This document shows, piece after piece, positions 1 through 8,366 of a DNA stretch of 22,142 bases. The stretch's first letter is position 1, and each line of letters begins with the position of its first letter. The position numbers were made by a program, and so were the translations under genes. Source of the stretch: CAWVWF01 sp963933885 (lineage in GTDB: Bacteria > Bacteroidota > Bacteroidia > Flavobacteriales_C > GCA-002722245); the NCBI GenBank assembly GCA_963933885.1, contig CAWVWF010000033.1, positions 1 to 22,142 on the forward strand, written 5' to 3'. A model generated the notes under the pieces. It did not search any database and had not been told where the DNA came from. It saw only the letters and a program-made list of their open reading frames with translations.

Positions 1-89
1 ACTACTACGTGTCGGGTACCTACAAGAGGCCCCCCTACATTTATGAACTGGATTCGAATTTTATTCCGGACAGTAGTGTACCTTCGTAG
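1..89 (+). CDS. Possible 3' end of an unknown gene (partial)
   Basis: A reading frame is open from the window edge (codons from base 3) to a TAG at 87-89. It gives a 28-residue tail rich in Tyr, Pro and Asp (begins YYVSGTYKRPPYIYEL) that looks like ordinary protein. The stretch is more GC-rich than the DNA after it. A second frame starting at base 1 is also open to about 163, so the choice of frame is a judgement. No family is recognised, and the body of the gene lies outside the window. Confidence 0.3.
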   Translation, partial: YYVSGTYKRPPYIYELDSNFIPDSSVPS

Positions 90-135
90 GGATGATAATG
101 TTGAAGGAAATATGGGCAGGCGCCTAGTAAAGTAT

Positions 136-160
136 ACAATACAATACAATACAATACAAT
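136..160. repeat. Pentanucleotide tandem repeat (ACAAT)x5
   Basis: Five perfect head-to-tail copies of ACAAT are followed by an A-run. The tract lies about 110 bases before the preferred ATG of the Nudix gene, outside any well-supported coding frame. Short perfect repeats of this kind can change length by replication slippage. Whether it affects the downstream promoter is unknown. Confidence 0.8.
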
Positions 161-270
161 AAAAAATCAAAAGTAAAATTATATAGGCACTCCCCTATTA
201 AACTTGTTTTTAATTAAAAGTGAGCGCCCTATTTAAATATTGTAAATTTACTCGTTCAGCCCTTTTTCAA

Positions 271-789
271 ATGAAAACATTAAAAACGCATTACCACCCA
301 GAAGTAAAAACTTTAGAAAACAAATCCGTTTTTAAAAGATTAGCTACCAGAAGTATTGCAATTAAAGGTGATGAGATTTTATTGCTTTTTACCCAAAGGT
401 ATGAAGACTATAGTTTACCAGGTGGTGGTTTAGATGAAGGTGAAGACCTGATTGAAGGAATGATTAGAGAGCTAATCGAAGAAACAGGTGCTCAGAATAT
501 TAGTAATATAGCGCCTTTTGGTATTTACGAGGAATACAGACCATGGTATAAACCGGATTATGATATTCAGCATATGATTTCTTACTGCTACACATGTCAT
601 GTAAGTAAAGCGCTTGGTGAAACTGCATTAGAATCCTATGAAATGAAAAATGGAATGAAAGCCATTTGGGTAAATATTCATGAGGCTATAAAACACAATA
701 AAAACACGATAGCCTCAAGCGATAAAAAAGGTATGTCAATCGAGCGAGAAACCTTCTTGTTAGAGCTTATAGTTAAAAGCCTAGTTTAA
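271..789 (+). CDS. Nudix family hydrolase
   Basis: A 172-residue protein, probably cytoplasmic, that would hydrolyse a nucleoside diphosphate linked to another moiety (nucleotide sugar, dinucleotide or damaged nucleotide). The complete Nudix box is visible: G52-x5-E58-x7-R66-E67-L-I-E70-E71-x-G73-A, preceded by the usual strand ending SLPGGG. The two glutamates of the REUxEE core, which bind Mg2+, are intact. The specific substrate cannot be told from the box. The frame also opens at a GTG at 220, which would add 17 residues with no family character. I prefer the ATG at 271 because it begins a typical MKTLK N-terminus. No Shine-Dalgarno sequence is seen, which is normal for this phylum. It is a stand-alone gene with no partner in an operon. 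Confidence 0.85.
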   Translation: MKTLKTHYHPEVKTLENKSVFKRLATRSIAIKGDEILLLFTQRYEDYSLPGGGLDEGEDLIEGMIRELIEETGAQNISNIAPFGIYEEYRPWYKPDYDIQHMISYCYTCHVSKALGETALESYEMKNGMKAIWVNIHEAIKHNKNTIASSDKKGMSIERETFLLELIVKSLV

Positions 790-807
790 TTCCTAATACT
801 TGATTAC

Positions 808-933
808 CTATAAAAGGTATGTCCTTTTAAACTTGAGAACATTCTTTAATTCAGGGCTGTACCATTCCATGCTTTGATGACAGTAACCAACTTTTACACT
901 ATTGTCTCTTTCTTTTGTCTGTACTGTTCCAGT
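808..933 (-). pseudogene. Decayed C-terminal coding fragment
   Basis: Directly after the TAA of the minus-strand gene ending at 934, and in the same frame, an open stretch of 41 codons runs to a TAG at 808-810. Its translation looks like real protein (it contains VGYCHQSMEWYSPELKNVLK, similar in feel to the ends of periplasmic beta-rich proteins). It has no proper start except an internal ATG at the middle. I read it as the leftover 3' end of a lost gene. It could also be readthrough sequence of the upstream gene, but that gene already has a natural end. Family not identified. Confidence 0.35.
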
Positions 934-1368
934 TTATTTCAATCTTTTAAATATTCCTTCTAGATCAAACTCATTATCAAGAGAATCGATGTATACCATT
1001 CCATTAACCCTATTAGTTTTCGGATCGATATTTCTCATTGTATAATGACGAAAATCATTATCTATTGTAATGTTTATATAATACCCCATATCAGTATCAA
1101 GCCAAGTCCATTTACCTGTACTGCCTTTGAAAAAATCATTCGTATTATCTGAGATGAGTACATCACCGTTTAATTTAAATTCTAGTATTACAGAATCACT
1201 TTTAAGTGGAATATAGAACTCTTTTAAACCCGAATAATCAAGTTTAAACTTTCCTACAAAACATTCTTCAATGCCCTTTGGCATCTTTTCATCTTTAAAA
1301 GAGGGTAATGTAAATTTTAATAAAACAAATAATAAGAATATAAATAATGGTAAAAATAATTTCTTCAT
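934..1368 (-). CDS. Hypothetical membrane-anchored or exported small protein
   Basis: A 144-residue protein with a hydrophobic N-terminal segment (about residues 4-20, KKLFLPLFIFLLFVLLKFTL) that is either an uncleaved anchor or a signal peptide. No lipobox Cys or clear AxA site follows. The rest alternates short beta-prone strands with charged turns (for example GKFKLDYSG, VILEFKLNGDVLIS, GKWTWLDTDMGYYINITI), suggesting a small lipocalin-like or beta-sandwich fold in the periplasm. This is inferred from pattern only. A TTG codon at 1371 would add one residue; the ATG at 1368 is the simpler start. It lies just downstream of the large CHU_C protein gene on the same strand (about 80 bases apart), with no terminator seen between them, so it may be cotranscribed. 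Function unknown. Confidence 0.6.
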   Translation of the reverse strand: MKKLFLPLFIFLLFVLLKFTLPSFKDEKMPKGIEECFVGKFKLDYSGLKEFYIPLKSDSVILEFKLNGDVLISDNTNDFFKGSTGKWTWLDTDMGYYINITIDNDFRHYTMRNIDPKTNRVNGMVYIDSLDNEFDLEGIFKRLK

Positions 1369-1450
1369 CAATTAAAGGTATCAATTATCAATAGAATGTG
1401 ATTACTTTTAGTTTCAATGGTTAATTTAAGAAAGTGAAATCTGAGTAAAC

Positions 1451-4400
1451 TTAACGCATTAAAGTAACTGTTCCAACTCGTTGTTTTGTCTTTTTTGATC
1501 CAATTTTTATTGAATAGTCATAAGTGATTTTATATACATATACTTCAATTTGACATGGATTTCCTTTATAGGTTCCATCCCACCCTTCGTGTATGTTATT
1601 GGTACTGAATATTTGTTTTCCCCAACGATCAAAAATCAAGAATTCATAATTGGTTATTTCACCAGTGTATTTAGGGATGAAAATTTCATTTAAACCGTTA
1701 TGTTCTGGCGTAAATGCATTTGGAATATATAAAGCACTAAGACAAAAATCCTTCAGTTCAATTTCTTGAATTGCTTCACAAGCACCGTTTTTAGCGGTTA
1801 CATAATACGTTCCTCCTTCCGAGACTTGAATAAAAGTTGTTAGTTCCCCTGTTGACCATTCGTAAGTGTTTATTCCGGGGTTTTGATCCGTTACTTGCAA
1901 GCGAACTATTTGATCTTCGAAACAAACAATCCCCCCTTCTGTTGGATTCAAAATCAAGATGTCTGGAGTGTCGATCTTTGTAACTGTTAATTTAAAAGTG
2001 TCCGAACAATATTCACCTGTAACTTCACTGTAATAATCTCCTCCGCCGTTTACATTTAGCAAAGGTATTGTTGATAGATTGGGCCAACTGATATCGTATA
2101 GTTCAAAACCATTGTCAGGTTGTAAATTGATGCTTCCGCCTTCGCAAATATCAAATTCTTTTTTGAGATAAGGATCTGGGATTAGCTCCAAATGGATGTT
2201 AATTGAGTCTTCTTTAAAACAACCGAAACTATTGTAAACTTTAACTTTGTAGAAACCAGGACTCTTATTGATTATTGTTTTACTTGTCTCTGTAGTATTC
2301 CATATGTAATTCCATCCGAAGTTTCCAGCATCTATATCAATTGTTTCGTTGATACATAAAGTAGTATCCTTTCCTAGATCGACTATTGGTAATGGGTTAA
2401 TCGTAATCAAAACGCTATCAATGTCGGAACAACCATAAACATTGGTAACAATCACTTTGTATTCATTGCTTGAATTCACAAGGATAGTCTGTGTTTTTTC
2501 ACCACCAACTATCCAATTCCATGTATCAAAAACACCAGCATCGATCATTAGGTTTTCTCCTTCACAAATGGTAGTATCTTCTCTCAATATCACATCAGGA
2601 TTAGGGTTTTGATTGACATTAATTTTAGCCGTATCCGAACAGCCGATTGGACTGATAGCTACAATATAGTAAGCGCCAGCATCTGCTGTTTCGGGTGTGG
2701 TAAAAGGAGTTGTTGCTGCTTCATCTTTGAAATATGTTAATGTGTTTGTATTAATAGAACCAACTGTCCATAAGGGATTTGTGATATCTATTATAACCGG
2801 TTTACAACCCGCTGGAGGATTGGTGATTATTAATGAAACTGAATCTGCTCCTTCACAAATGTTTTGATCAATATCCGTTGCGATATTGTTTGCTGCGTTG
2901 GTATCCAAATTTGAAGTTACTGTTACGGTATTAATTAAAGCTCCTTTAAAATCAACTGGAATATCAATATTAACCAGATAAACAATACTGTCGCCTACAG
3001 GAATACTAACTACATCATTTAGTAATCCAACCTGATTTCCTGTTACTCCAGAAACAGCAGCTCCATGCACCATGGCATTCCATGATACAGCACTGTTTGA
3101 AATTCCAATTGGAAGCGGATCGTTTACAATTCCATCAACTACATCTGAAGGACCATAGTTTTTTACAACAATGGTATATTCGGTTGTTGTATTTGGTGTA
3201 TAATAATCTGTATTGTCCGTTTTGGTAACGCCTAAGTCGGTTGGGCAACGCTTCGTATATAAGGTAAGCATAAAGGTGTCCGACTGAGCAACATGGCATT
3301 CGAAGTGACAAGTGGGATCAGTCCAATTCGTAATTACTCGATATGTATATTTCCCTGCGACATTTTTAGTATTGGTAAACAAATAAGTAGAATCACTTGT
3401 GATGGTAAGTAAGTCCATATCCCCAGAAGGGCTATCCCAATGATACGAAGTACCTCCTTTCGATACAAGACTTATTGTATCTTGGCCACATTTCAAGGTG
3501 TCTTCAAGTACTCCAACTCCTGATATACCACCACCCATTTCGGAACATCGCTCTCTATGAATAGTTAGAATTACTGTATCAACTTGTGGGATTCCCATTC
3601 CGTTTCTTGATTCCATCATTACTCTATACACAAGTGTAGTATAACCATACAGATCATTAATTCGCATATACGAATAGGTAGAATCACTTGTCATTGTAAT
3701 CAAATCCATATCCCCAGAAGGACTGTCCCACGTATAAGTTTCAGCTCCAGATGCTTTTAGTATTGCTTCGGTATAATAGTAACCTCCGCATGGGAAAATA
3801 TAACTAACACTATCTGATGCGGGAAAGAAACCTGCGAGAATAGTAGCATCTGATTTTAAAGAACATTCAACTGCTGATACAAGTTCATCGACACTTGTAC
3901 CAACAGTTTGTCCAGTACTACCAACTAAAATAGGTACGCCATTAGCATCTACAGTTCCGATAATTTGAGCATTAGTATCTAATTGAGCTCTAAGTATACT
4001 TCCACCTCCTTCAATAGCATCTGAACATCCATCATTATCACTATCTGTATCCAAGCTGTTAATTATTCCATCGTTATCTGTATCACATTCAATTGGAGCT
4101 TCTGATATTTTAATCCCATCTAATAATAAAATAGATTCACCATCTAAACAACTGCTACCTGATTCAGCTTCCATACGAAGCTCTAAACTAGTATTGGTGG
4201 CAATGAATGGTCCTATATTAACGGTTGTAAATACTGTGTTCTCTCCTATAGTTGTAGGTGTTCCCATATTGGGTGACATCATTACATCCCCTCCCAAATT
4301 AACTTTCCATCTACCAGAGTCACAAGCATCAAAAAATGTTGGGATTTTCCAGATAGATTGCTCGAATGAAATAAAGTATGATTTCCCAATTTCAAACCCA

Positions 4401-4924
4401 GGAATAGTTTTGTAAATTCCTTCAGTGGTAGTAAATGGTCCGGTTACTGCATCCGAGAACACTAGCGTGCCACTGTTTTTAGAATCATTTGAAAGTGTTA
4501 CTCCACTTCTATCATCACTAAATGTCATTAAGTCGGGTGAATTTATATTGTTCCAATTATCTGGGGCTTTATTATGTCCTGAAGTTCCTGAGAAGCCATC
4601 AAAGAAAATATTGTTATCTGGAGTTATTGGACATTCTATTGTATCCAAAATCCCATCATTATCATCATCTAAATCCTGAAAATCAGGAATTCCATCTAAA
4701 TCAGTGTCAGTTAAATAATCATCTAAGTTGGAATTTTGAGGAATGTTACTCCAATCTATATCAGTCATCTGACTTTTTAGGCTGAATAAGCAGGCAAAAA
4801 ACAGCATGAACATGAGTGTCCATTTATTTATGCCACCGAAGTGTTTTATAGTAGAATGTCTATTGTTTTGGTTAGTCATATTCCGAGTTTGGCTCGTTAA
4901 ATCACGACTATAACAAACACTCAT
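1451..4924 (-). CDS. Large multidomain surface protein, T9SS type B (CHU_C)
   Basis: An exported 1157-residue protein. Order: hydrophobic signal segment (about 36-52, ending SLKSQ); thrombospondin type 3-like Ca-binding Asp repeats (72-97, DTDLDGIPDFQDLDDDNDG); a beta-sandwich, jelly-roll-like domain with Cys and Trp (about 100-278); a second Asp-rich TSP3 segment (280-300); two copies of a WDSPSGDMD module (397-420 and 493-517) inside PKD/Ig-like domains; a DUF11-type domain (about 563-687, LGVTKTDNTD to NTVTVTSNLDTNAANN); a run of PKD/SprB-like Ig modules, several opening DTTIC or DTTLC (690-1060); and a C-terminal gliding-motility-associated CHU_C domain (1074-1157, IPNAFTPEHNGLNE, FDRWGKQIF, GWDGTYKG). 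Known for the family: CHU_C directs type IX secretion and cell-surface attachment, so an adhesin-like role is likely. The first ATG gives a long n-region; the ATG at 4879 (residue 16) may be the true start. No PorP/SprF partner gene is adjacent. Confidence 0.9.
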   Translation of the reverse strand: MSVCYSRDLTSQTRNMTNQNNRHSTIKHFGGINKWTLMFMLFFACLFSLKSQMTDIDWSNIPQNSNLDDYLTDTDLDGIPDFQDLDDDNDGILDTIECPITPDNNIFFDGFSGTSGHNKAPDNWNNINSPDLMTFSDDRSGVTLSNDSKNSGTLVFSDAVTGPFTTTEGIYKTIPGFEIGKSYFISFEQSIWKIPTFFDACDSGRWKVNLGGDVMMSPNMGTPTTIGENTVFTTVNIGPFIATNTSLELRMEAESGSSCLDGESILLLDGIKISEAPIECDTDNDGIINSLDTDSDNDGCSDAIEGGGSILRAQLDTNAQIIGTVDANGVPILVGSTGQTVGTSVDELVSAVECSLKSDATILAGFFPASDSVSYIFPCGGYYYTEAILKASGAETYTWDSPSGDMDLITMTSDSTYSYMRINDLYGYTTLVYRVMMESRNGMGIPQVDTVILTIHRERCSEMGGGISGVGVLEDTLKCGQDTISLVSKGGTSYHWDSPSGDMDLLTITSDSTYLFTNTKNVAGKYTYRVITNWTDPTCHFECHVAQSDTFMLTLYTKRCPTDLGVTKTDNTDYYTPNTTTEYTIVVKNYGPSDVVDGIVNDPLPIGISNSAVSWNAMVHGAAVSGVTGNQVGLLNDVVSIPVGDSIVYLVNIDIPVDFKGALINTVTVTSNLDTNAANNIATDIDQNICEGADSVSLIITNPPAGCKPVIIDITNPLWTVGSINTNTLTYFKDEAATTPFTTPETADAGAYYIVAISPIGCSDTAKINVNQNPNPDVILREDTTICEGENLMIDAGVFDTWNWIVGGEKTQTILVNSSNEYKVIVTNVYGCSDIDSVLITINPLPIVDLGKDTTLCINETIDIDAGNFGWNYIWNTTETSKTIINKSPGFYKVKVYNSFGCFKEDSINIHLELIPDPYLKKEFDICEGGSINLQPDNGFELYDISWPNLSTIPLLNVNGGGDYYSEVTGEYCSDTFKLTVTKIDTPDILILNPTEGGIVCFEDQIVRLQVTDQNPGINTYEWSTGELTTFIQVSEGGTYYVTAKNGACEAIQEIELKDFCLSALYIPNAFTPEHNGLNEIFIPKYTGEITNYEFLIFDRWGKQIFSTNNIHEGWDGTYKGNPCQIEVYVYKITYDYSIKIGSKKTKQRVGTVTLMR
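3374..3736 (-). repeat. Internal duplication within the CHU_C protein gene
   Basis: Two copies of one coding module, about 3665-3736 and 3374-3448, encode nearly the same peptide (WDSPSGDMDL-TxTSDSTY). The conservation is also strong at the DNA level around the bases coding for SPSGDMD, TSDSTY and the serine codons. The modules lie about 290 bases apart in neighbouring Ig/PKD-like domains, so this is a domain duplication rather than a tandem short repeat. Confidence 0.75.
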
Positions 4925-5176
4925 GTCATTGGTTACAGGTTGATATCAGACAAATGCACCCGTTTTCTGTTTTTTAAAAATCACATAAAAAACATAAAGG
5001 ACTATTAAGCAAAGTGTTGCTGTTTTTTTTAACGTGTTTTAAGTGTTTAAACATGGATGCGGAACATCCTTTACAAGTGCATTTTCTGAACTTTAAATTT
5101 TTTGTGACTTTTATTAATGGAACTTGTTATAATTCATGAGAACTTAATTATTTTTAAAAAAAGTTATTTTACTATC

Positions 5177-6307
5177 ATGATAAGAAATGTCCTTCTATTA
5201 CTTGTCTTAGTGATTTTTTCAAATAAATCACATAGTCAGGATTTCGTGAATTCAGACCTTGACGGGAGTGCTTCTATTATTTCTTTACTTCCTACTTCAT
5301 GGCAATTCATTCCATATACTGACCCTCTTTCCCTTGCGAATACAGCTAATTGGGCAACACCTGACTTAACTGATGTGAACGGTCCTAGTGCCTCAGCAGG
5401 AATATGCGGGAATCCATATTCAGGAAATACATTGTTAAGCGGACTAATTTTAACAAGCCAAAGCAACTCTTTTCATGAAGGGATTAAGCAAAATGTTGGG
5501 AATTTTATTGTGAATAAAAGTTACACAATTGACTTTCATCAAGCTGTTGTAAAACAATCAAATTGTTTAGACGAATCAGGTTCATGGGCTGTATATATTG
5601 ATAATACATTAGCCGGAGTTTCATCACCTACAACTAGTATCCTTGCTTATAATGATAAAGCATTAATATGGGAAGATAGAAGTATCACTTTTATTGCTAC
5701 TTCAACAGCGCATACCATAAAGTTTTTACCGTTTGATGATGACGCAAATACAACTTCATCATTCACAGATATTACTGGTGCTTTAAGAATGGGGATCGAC
5801 GCGATATATATTGACAAGTGTATTTTGCCTTCTTATTTTGGATATGATACAACAATATGTCAAGGAGATGATATTATCTTGGTAGGTAAAGGACTTAATA
5901 CTTCAACTTACCTATGGCAAGACGGCTCTTCAGATTCAACTTTAAATGTTGATCAAGAAGGAACTTATTGGGTTACGGTAACTGATGTAAGTTGTAGCGT
6001 AACAGATACTTTTAATGTCTTCATAGATGAGATTGAGTGTGCAGCGGTTCTTGAGTTACCGAATATTTTCACTCCTAATGGTGATGGATTCAATGATTTT
6101 CTTAATCCTTTACTAACAGAAGGAATTATTTCTCTTGAGACTACTATATATTCAAGATGGGGAAATAAAGTTTTTGAAACAAATAATTTATTGATACAGT
6201 GGGACGGCCAAGATGTTGCTGATGGAGTGTATTTTTGGGTAGCAACTTATACTGATATTCATGGTGATGTATATCGTGAAAATGGATCGGTAGGAGTTTA
6301 TAAATAA
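5177..6307 (+). CDS. Exported protein with Ig-like and CHU_C (T9SS type B) domains
   Basis: A 376-residue secreted protein. It has a signal peptide (MIRNVLLLLVLVIFSNKSHSQ, cleavage likely after the serine before Q21) and a beta-sandwich domain (about 22-216) that resembles the second domain of the 1157-residue protein: both have an EGI-K stretch, KSY-I-F then C--SG-W-V. An Ig/PKD-like module follows (222-284, YDTTICQGDD to VTDTFNVF), then a full CHU_C domain (289-376, LPNIFTPNGDGFNDF, YSRWGNKVFET, QWDGQD). The frame opens at an ATG at 5117, but the 20 extra residues would spoil the signal peptide, so I use 5177. It is divergent from the large CHU_C gene, with a gap of about 250 bases between the chosen start codons. 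A partial copy of its 3' half follows at once. Likely a surface-attached protein; ligand unknown. Confidence 0.85.
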   Translation: MIRNVLLLLVLVIFSNKSHSQDFVNSDLDGSASIISLLPTSWQFIPYTDPLSLANTANWATPDLTDVNGPSASAGICGNPYSGNTLLSGLILTSQSNSFHEGIKQNVGNFIVNKSYTIDFHQAVVKQSNCLDESGSWAVYIDNTLAGVSSPTTSILAYNDKALIWEDRSITFIATSTAHTIKFLPFDDDANTTSSFTDITGALRMGIDAIYIDKCILPSYFGYDTTICQGDDIILVGKGLNTSTYLWQDGSSDSTLNVDQEGTYWVTVTDVSCSVTDTFNVFIDEIECAAVLELPNIFTPNGDGFNDFLNPLLTEGIISLETTIYSRWGNKVFETNNLLIQWDGQDVADGVYFWVATYTDIHGDVYRENGSVGVYK

Positions 6308-6321
6308 GGATTTGTAAGCTT

Positions 6322-7185
6322 CCTATATGCCAAAGGGCTAATGTTATATTGGCAGGGAAAGGGTTTAATACTTCAACTTACCTTTGGCAAGATGGCTCTA
6401 CAAATTCAACTTTAAATGTTAATGAAGATGGAAAATATTGGGTTACTATTAGTGATGTTAATTGTAGTTTGACAGACACTTTTAACGTAAGCCTCCCTCC
6501 TGCGTCTATTTTCAATTCAAGCAGTGATACCACTATTTGTGAAGGTGATGATTTAACACTTAACGCTAATACTTTCAATGCTACTTATTTATGGCAGGAC
6601 AATTCAATAGCCTCATCATACAACGTTCTATATCCAGGATCTTATTGGGTTGAAGTCTCTGATAAGTGTGGAACTAGGTCTGATACATTGAATGTAAATT
6701 ATAATGCTTTACCAGTTATTGATTTTGGGAGTGATACAACTGTATGTGAGTATGAACCTTTAATACTTGATGTTCATGCTTTAAATGCAACTTATTTATG
6801 TCAAGACTATTCTACAAATTCAACCTTTGAAGTTACTGATGAAGATACTTATTGGGTAGCTGTTACTGTTGATAATTGCACAACTACTGATAGTGTTTTT
6901 ATAACTGATATTGAGTGCGAAGTAGTGCTTGAGTTGCCTAATGTTATTACTCCAAATAATGATGGATACAATGATTTCCTTACTCCTTTAGTAACCAAAG
7001 GGGCTGTCTCTTTAGAGACGACTATATATTCAAGTTTCGGAAGTAAAGTGTTTGAAACTAGGGATGAATTAATACAATGGGATGCTCAAGATATAGCTGA
7101 TGGAATATATTATTGGGTAGTAACTTATACTGATATTCATGGTGTTATATATCAAAAAAGTGGATCAGTAAGAGTTTATAGATGA
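6322..7185 (+). pseudogene. Truncated tandem copy of the preceding CHU_C gene, no start codon
   Basis: The open frame carries three Ig/PKD-like modules (each with a TYLWQD- or TYLCQD-type core) and a CHU_C domain, closely related to the 3' part of the gene ending at 6307. Homology to that gene begins near 6322 (ICQ...VILAGKGFNTSTYLWQDG against ICQ...IILVGKGLNTSTYLWQDG). The frame is closed upstream by TAA at 6301-6303. It contains no ATG at all; the only plausible initiator is a TTG at 6349. There is no signal peptide, so the product could not be exported. CHU_C positions that are otherwise well kept are changed: the usual RWG reads SFG, and WDG reads WDA. One TYLWQD core reads TYLCQD. I call it a 5'-truncated duplicate that is drifting; a donor cassette for recombination into the upstream gene is an alternative. 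Confidence 0.7.
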
Positions 7186-7193
7186 TATGGTTT

Positions 7194-7236
7194 AAAAAGC
7201 GCATCGAAAACATCTGTTTTTCAATGCGCTTTTTTA
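7194..7236. terminator. Bidirectional rho-independent terminator
   Basis: An A-run and the arm GCGCATCGAAAA are followed by a six-base loop, then TTTTTCAATGCGC and a T-run. One mismatch interrupts a stem of about 16 pairs. The A-tract on the left and T-tract on the right let it work in both directions. It lies between the convergent CHU_C copy (ending 7185) and the LamG gene (ending 7338). Confidence 0.85.
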
Positions 7237-7337
7237 TTTAATGACTGTCTTTAATTTTTTGCTTCAACAGAAGCTTCTTCAACCAATAAGTCTTAATTGA
7301 AAAATACACGAGCTAACACCTCACATAGAAATGAGTA

Positions 7338-8273
7338 CTAGTCCTTAATAAACTTACTTAAATACATACCCTGCTCTGTTTTTACATGGATGAAATACAT
7401 TCCAGTACTTAAATTAGAAATATTGATATGCGAAACATTCAGCCTATTACTCATCACTAATTCTCCCATATTGTTATACACCATCAATTCTTCTACTTTA
7501 TCATTTGTAGATATATTGATTGTTGATGTAGCTGGGTTCGGATAAACTGAAATTTTTGTTGGTCTTATTTCATCTCCAATTGAAAGTGGATCTTGTTCAA
7601 AATAAAGTTCAGAAACCATTGCTGAGTCCAAAGGGCTTGAGAATATTTTAACATCATCAATTGCACTTTGGTAATATCTTCCAGACGTTTGTGATCCAAT
7701 AAATAAACTTGAAGGTCCCGTTGTTGGAGGCATTGCACCAAGTGCAATCGAAGTAACCTCTACTCCATTGATATAGTATGCAAGCGTAGTATTTATCATA
7801 TCATAAGATACTACCACGTGCGTCCAGTTAGAATCAATATTTCCATTTAAAATTCTACCACTTTTAGCTACATAACCTACTGCCCATAAATGATCATCTT
7901 CTTTAGCAAACAACCCATACTGTTCTGAGGTAGCACCTCCAGTCCATTTAGTTACTATCCCCATTAAGTTGGATCCAGTTTGAAACACATCTTGTTTAAT
8001 CCAACAAGAAATAGAAACAGCTGACATGTTATTCAGGTTTAATTCAGAAGAATCCCCAACCTCAATATTAGAACTACCATCGAAATACATAGCCGAATTT
8101 GGATTACCAAATCTGTCGTCTACTGGAGTCGCACCATTATTTACACCGTGATTATCACCCACTTGATCATTAGTTGTTTCGTCGTTAAATGAATAATAAC
8201 TTTCTAAGGTTTGTGCATTTGTAACACTTGATAATAATAGAATAGCAATAATTGAAAGTAGTTTTGTTTTCAT
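7338..8273 (-). CDS. LamG-domain protein with T9SS type A sorting domain
   Basis: A 311-residue secreted protein with signal peptide MKTKLLSIIAILLLSSVTNA (cleavage before Q21). A LamG/concanavalin-like jelly roll spans about 23-220: YYSFND, AMYFDGSSNIEVGD, SISCWIK, THVVVSYD, YYINGVEV, SAIDDVKIFSSPL. The C-terminal type A sorting domain spans about 240-311 (VYPNPATSTINI, then GMYFIHV and a final YLSKFIKD). The family is exported by the T9SS, and the C-terminal signal is usually removed on attachment to surface lipopolysaccharide. LamG domains commonly bind glycans or proteins, but no catalytic domain is present, so this is probably an adhesive or structural surface protein. It is third in a row of three same-strand T9SS cargo genes, with 93 bases to the gene upstream. 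The ATG follows an A-rich leader without a Shine-Dalgarno sequence. Confidence 0.85.
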   Translation of the reverse strand: MKTKLLSIIAILLLSSVTNAQTLESYYSFNDETTNDQVGDNHGVNNGATPVDDRFGNPNSAMYFDGSSNIEVGDSSELNLNNMSAVSISCWIKQDVFQTGSNLMGIVTKWTGGATSEQYGLFAKEDDHLWAVGYVAKSGRILNGNIDSNWTHVVVSYDMINTTLAYYINGVEVTSIALGAMPPTTGPSSLFIGSQTSGRYYQSAIDDVKIFSSPLDSAMVSELYFEQDPLSIGDEIRPTKISVYPNPATSTINISTNDKVEELMVYNNMGELVMSNRLNVSHINISNLSTGMYFIHVKTEQGMYLSKFIKD

Positions 8274-8366
8274 GGTTTTGTTTTTTTTGTATATGTTACT
8301 GAATTAAAGAATATTATAGTGTTTTATTCACCAAATACTTTTATGATTGTCTAGTTTTTAAAAAGA

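Noticed and set aside
220..270. GTG start extending the Nudix protein by 17 residues
   Set aside because: The extra residues have no family character and the ATG at 271 starts a normal N-terminus.
4194..4785. Overlapping plus-strand open frames opposite the large CHU_C gene
   Set aside because: They lie entirely within a strongly supported minus-strand coding region, have low-complexity translations and no domain; antisense shadows.
5055..5069. GGATG-CGGAA-CATCC inverted repeat in the divergent CHU_C gap
   Set aside because: Five-pair stem only, no T-run and not placed over a recognisable promoter; expected by chance.
5117..5176. Upstream ATG of the 376-residue CHU_C protein
   Set aside because: It would put 20 charged and hydrophobic residues before a complete signal peptide; the ATG at 5177 is far better.
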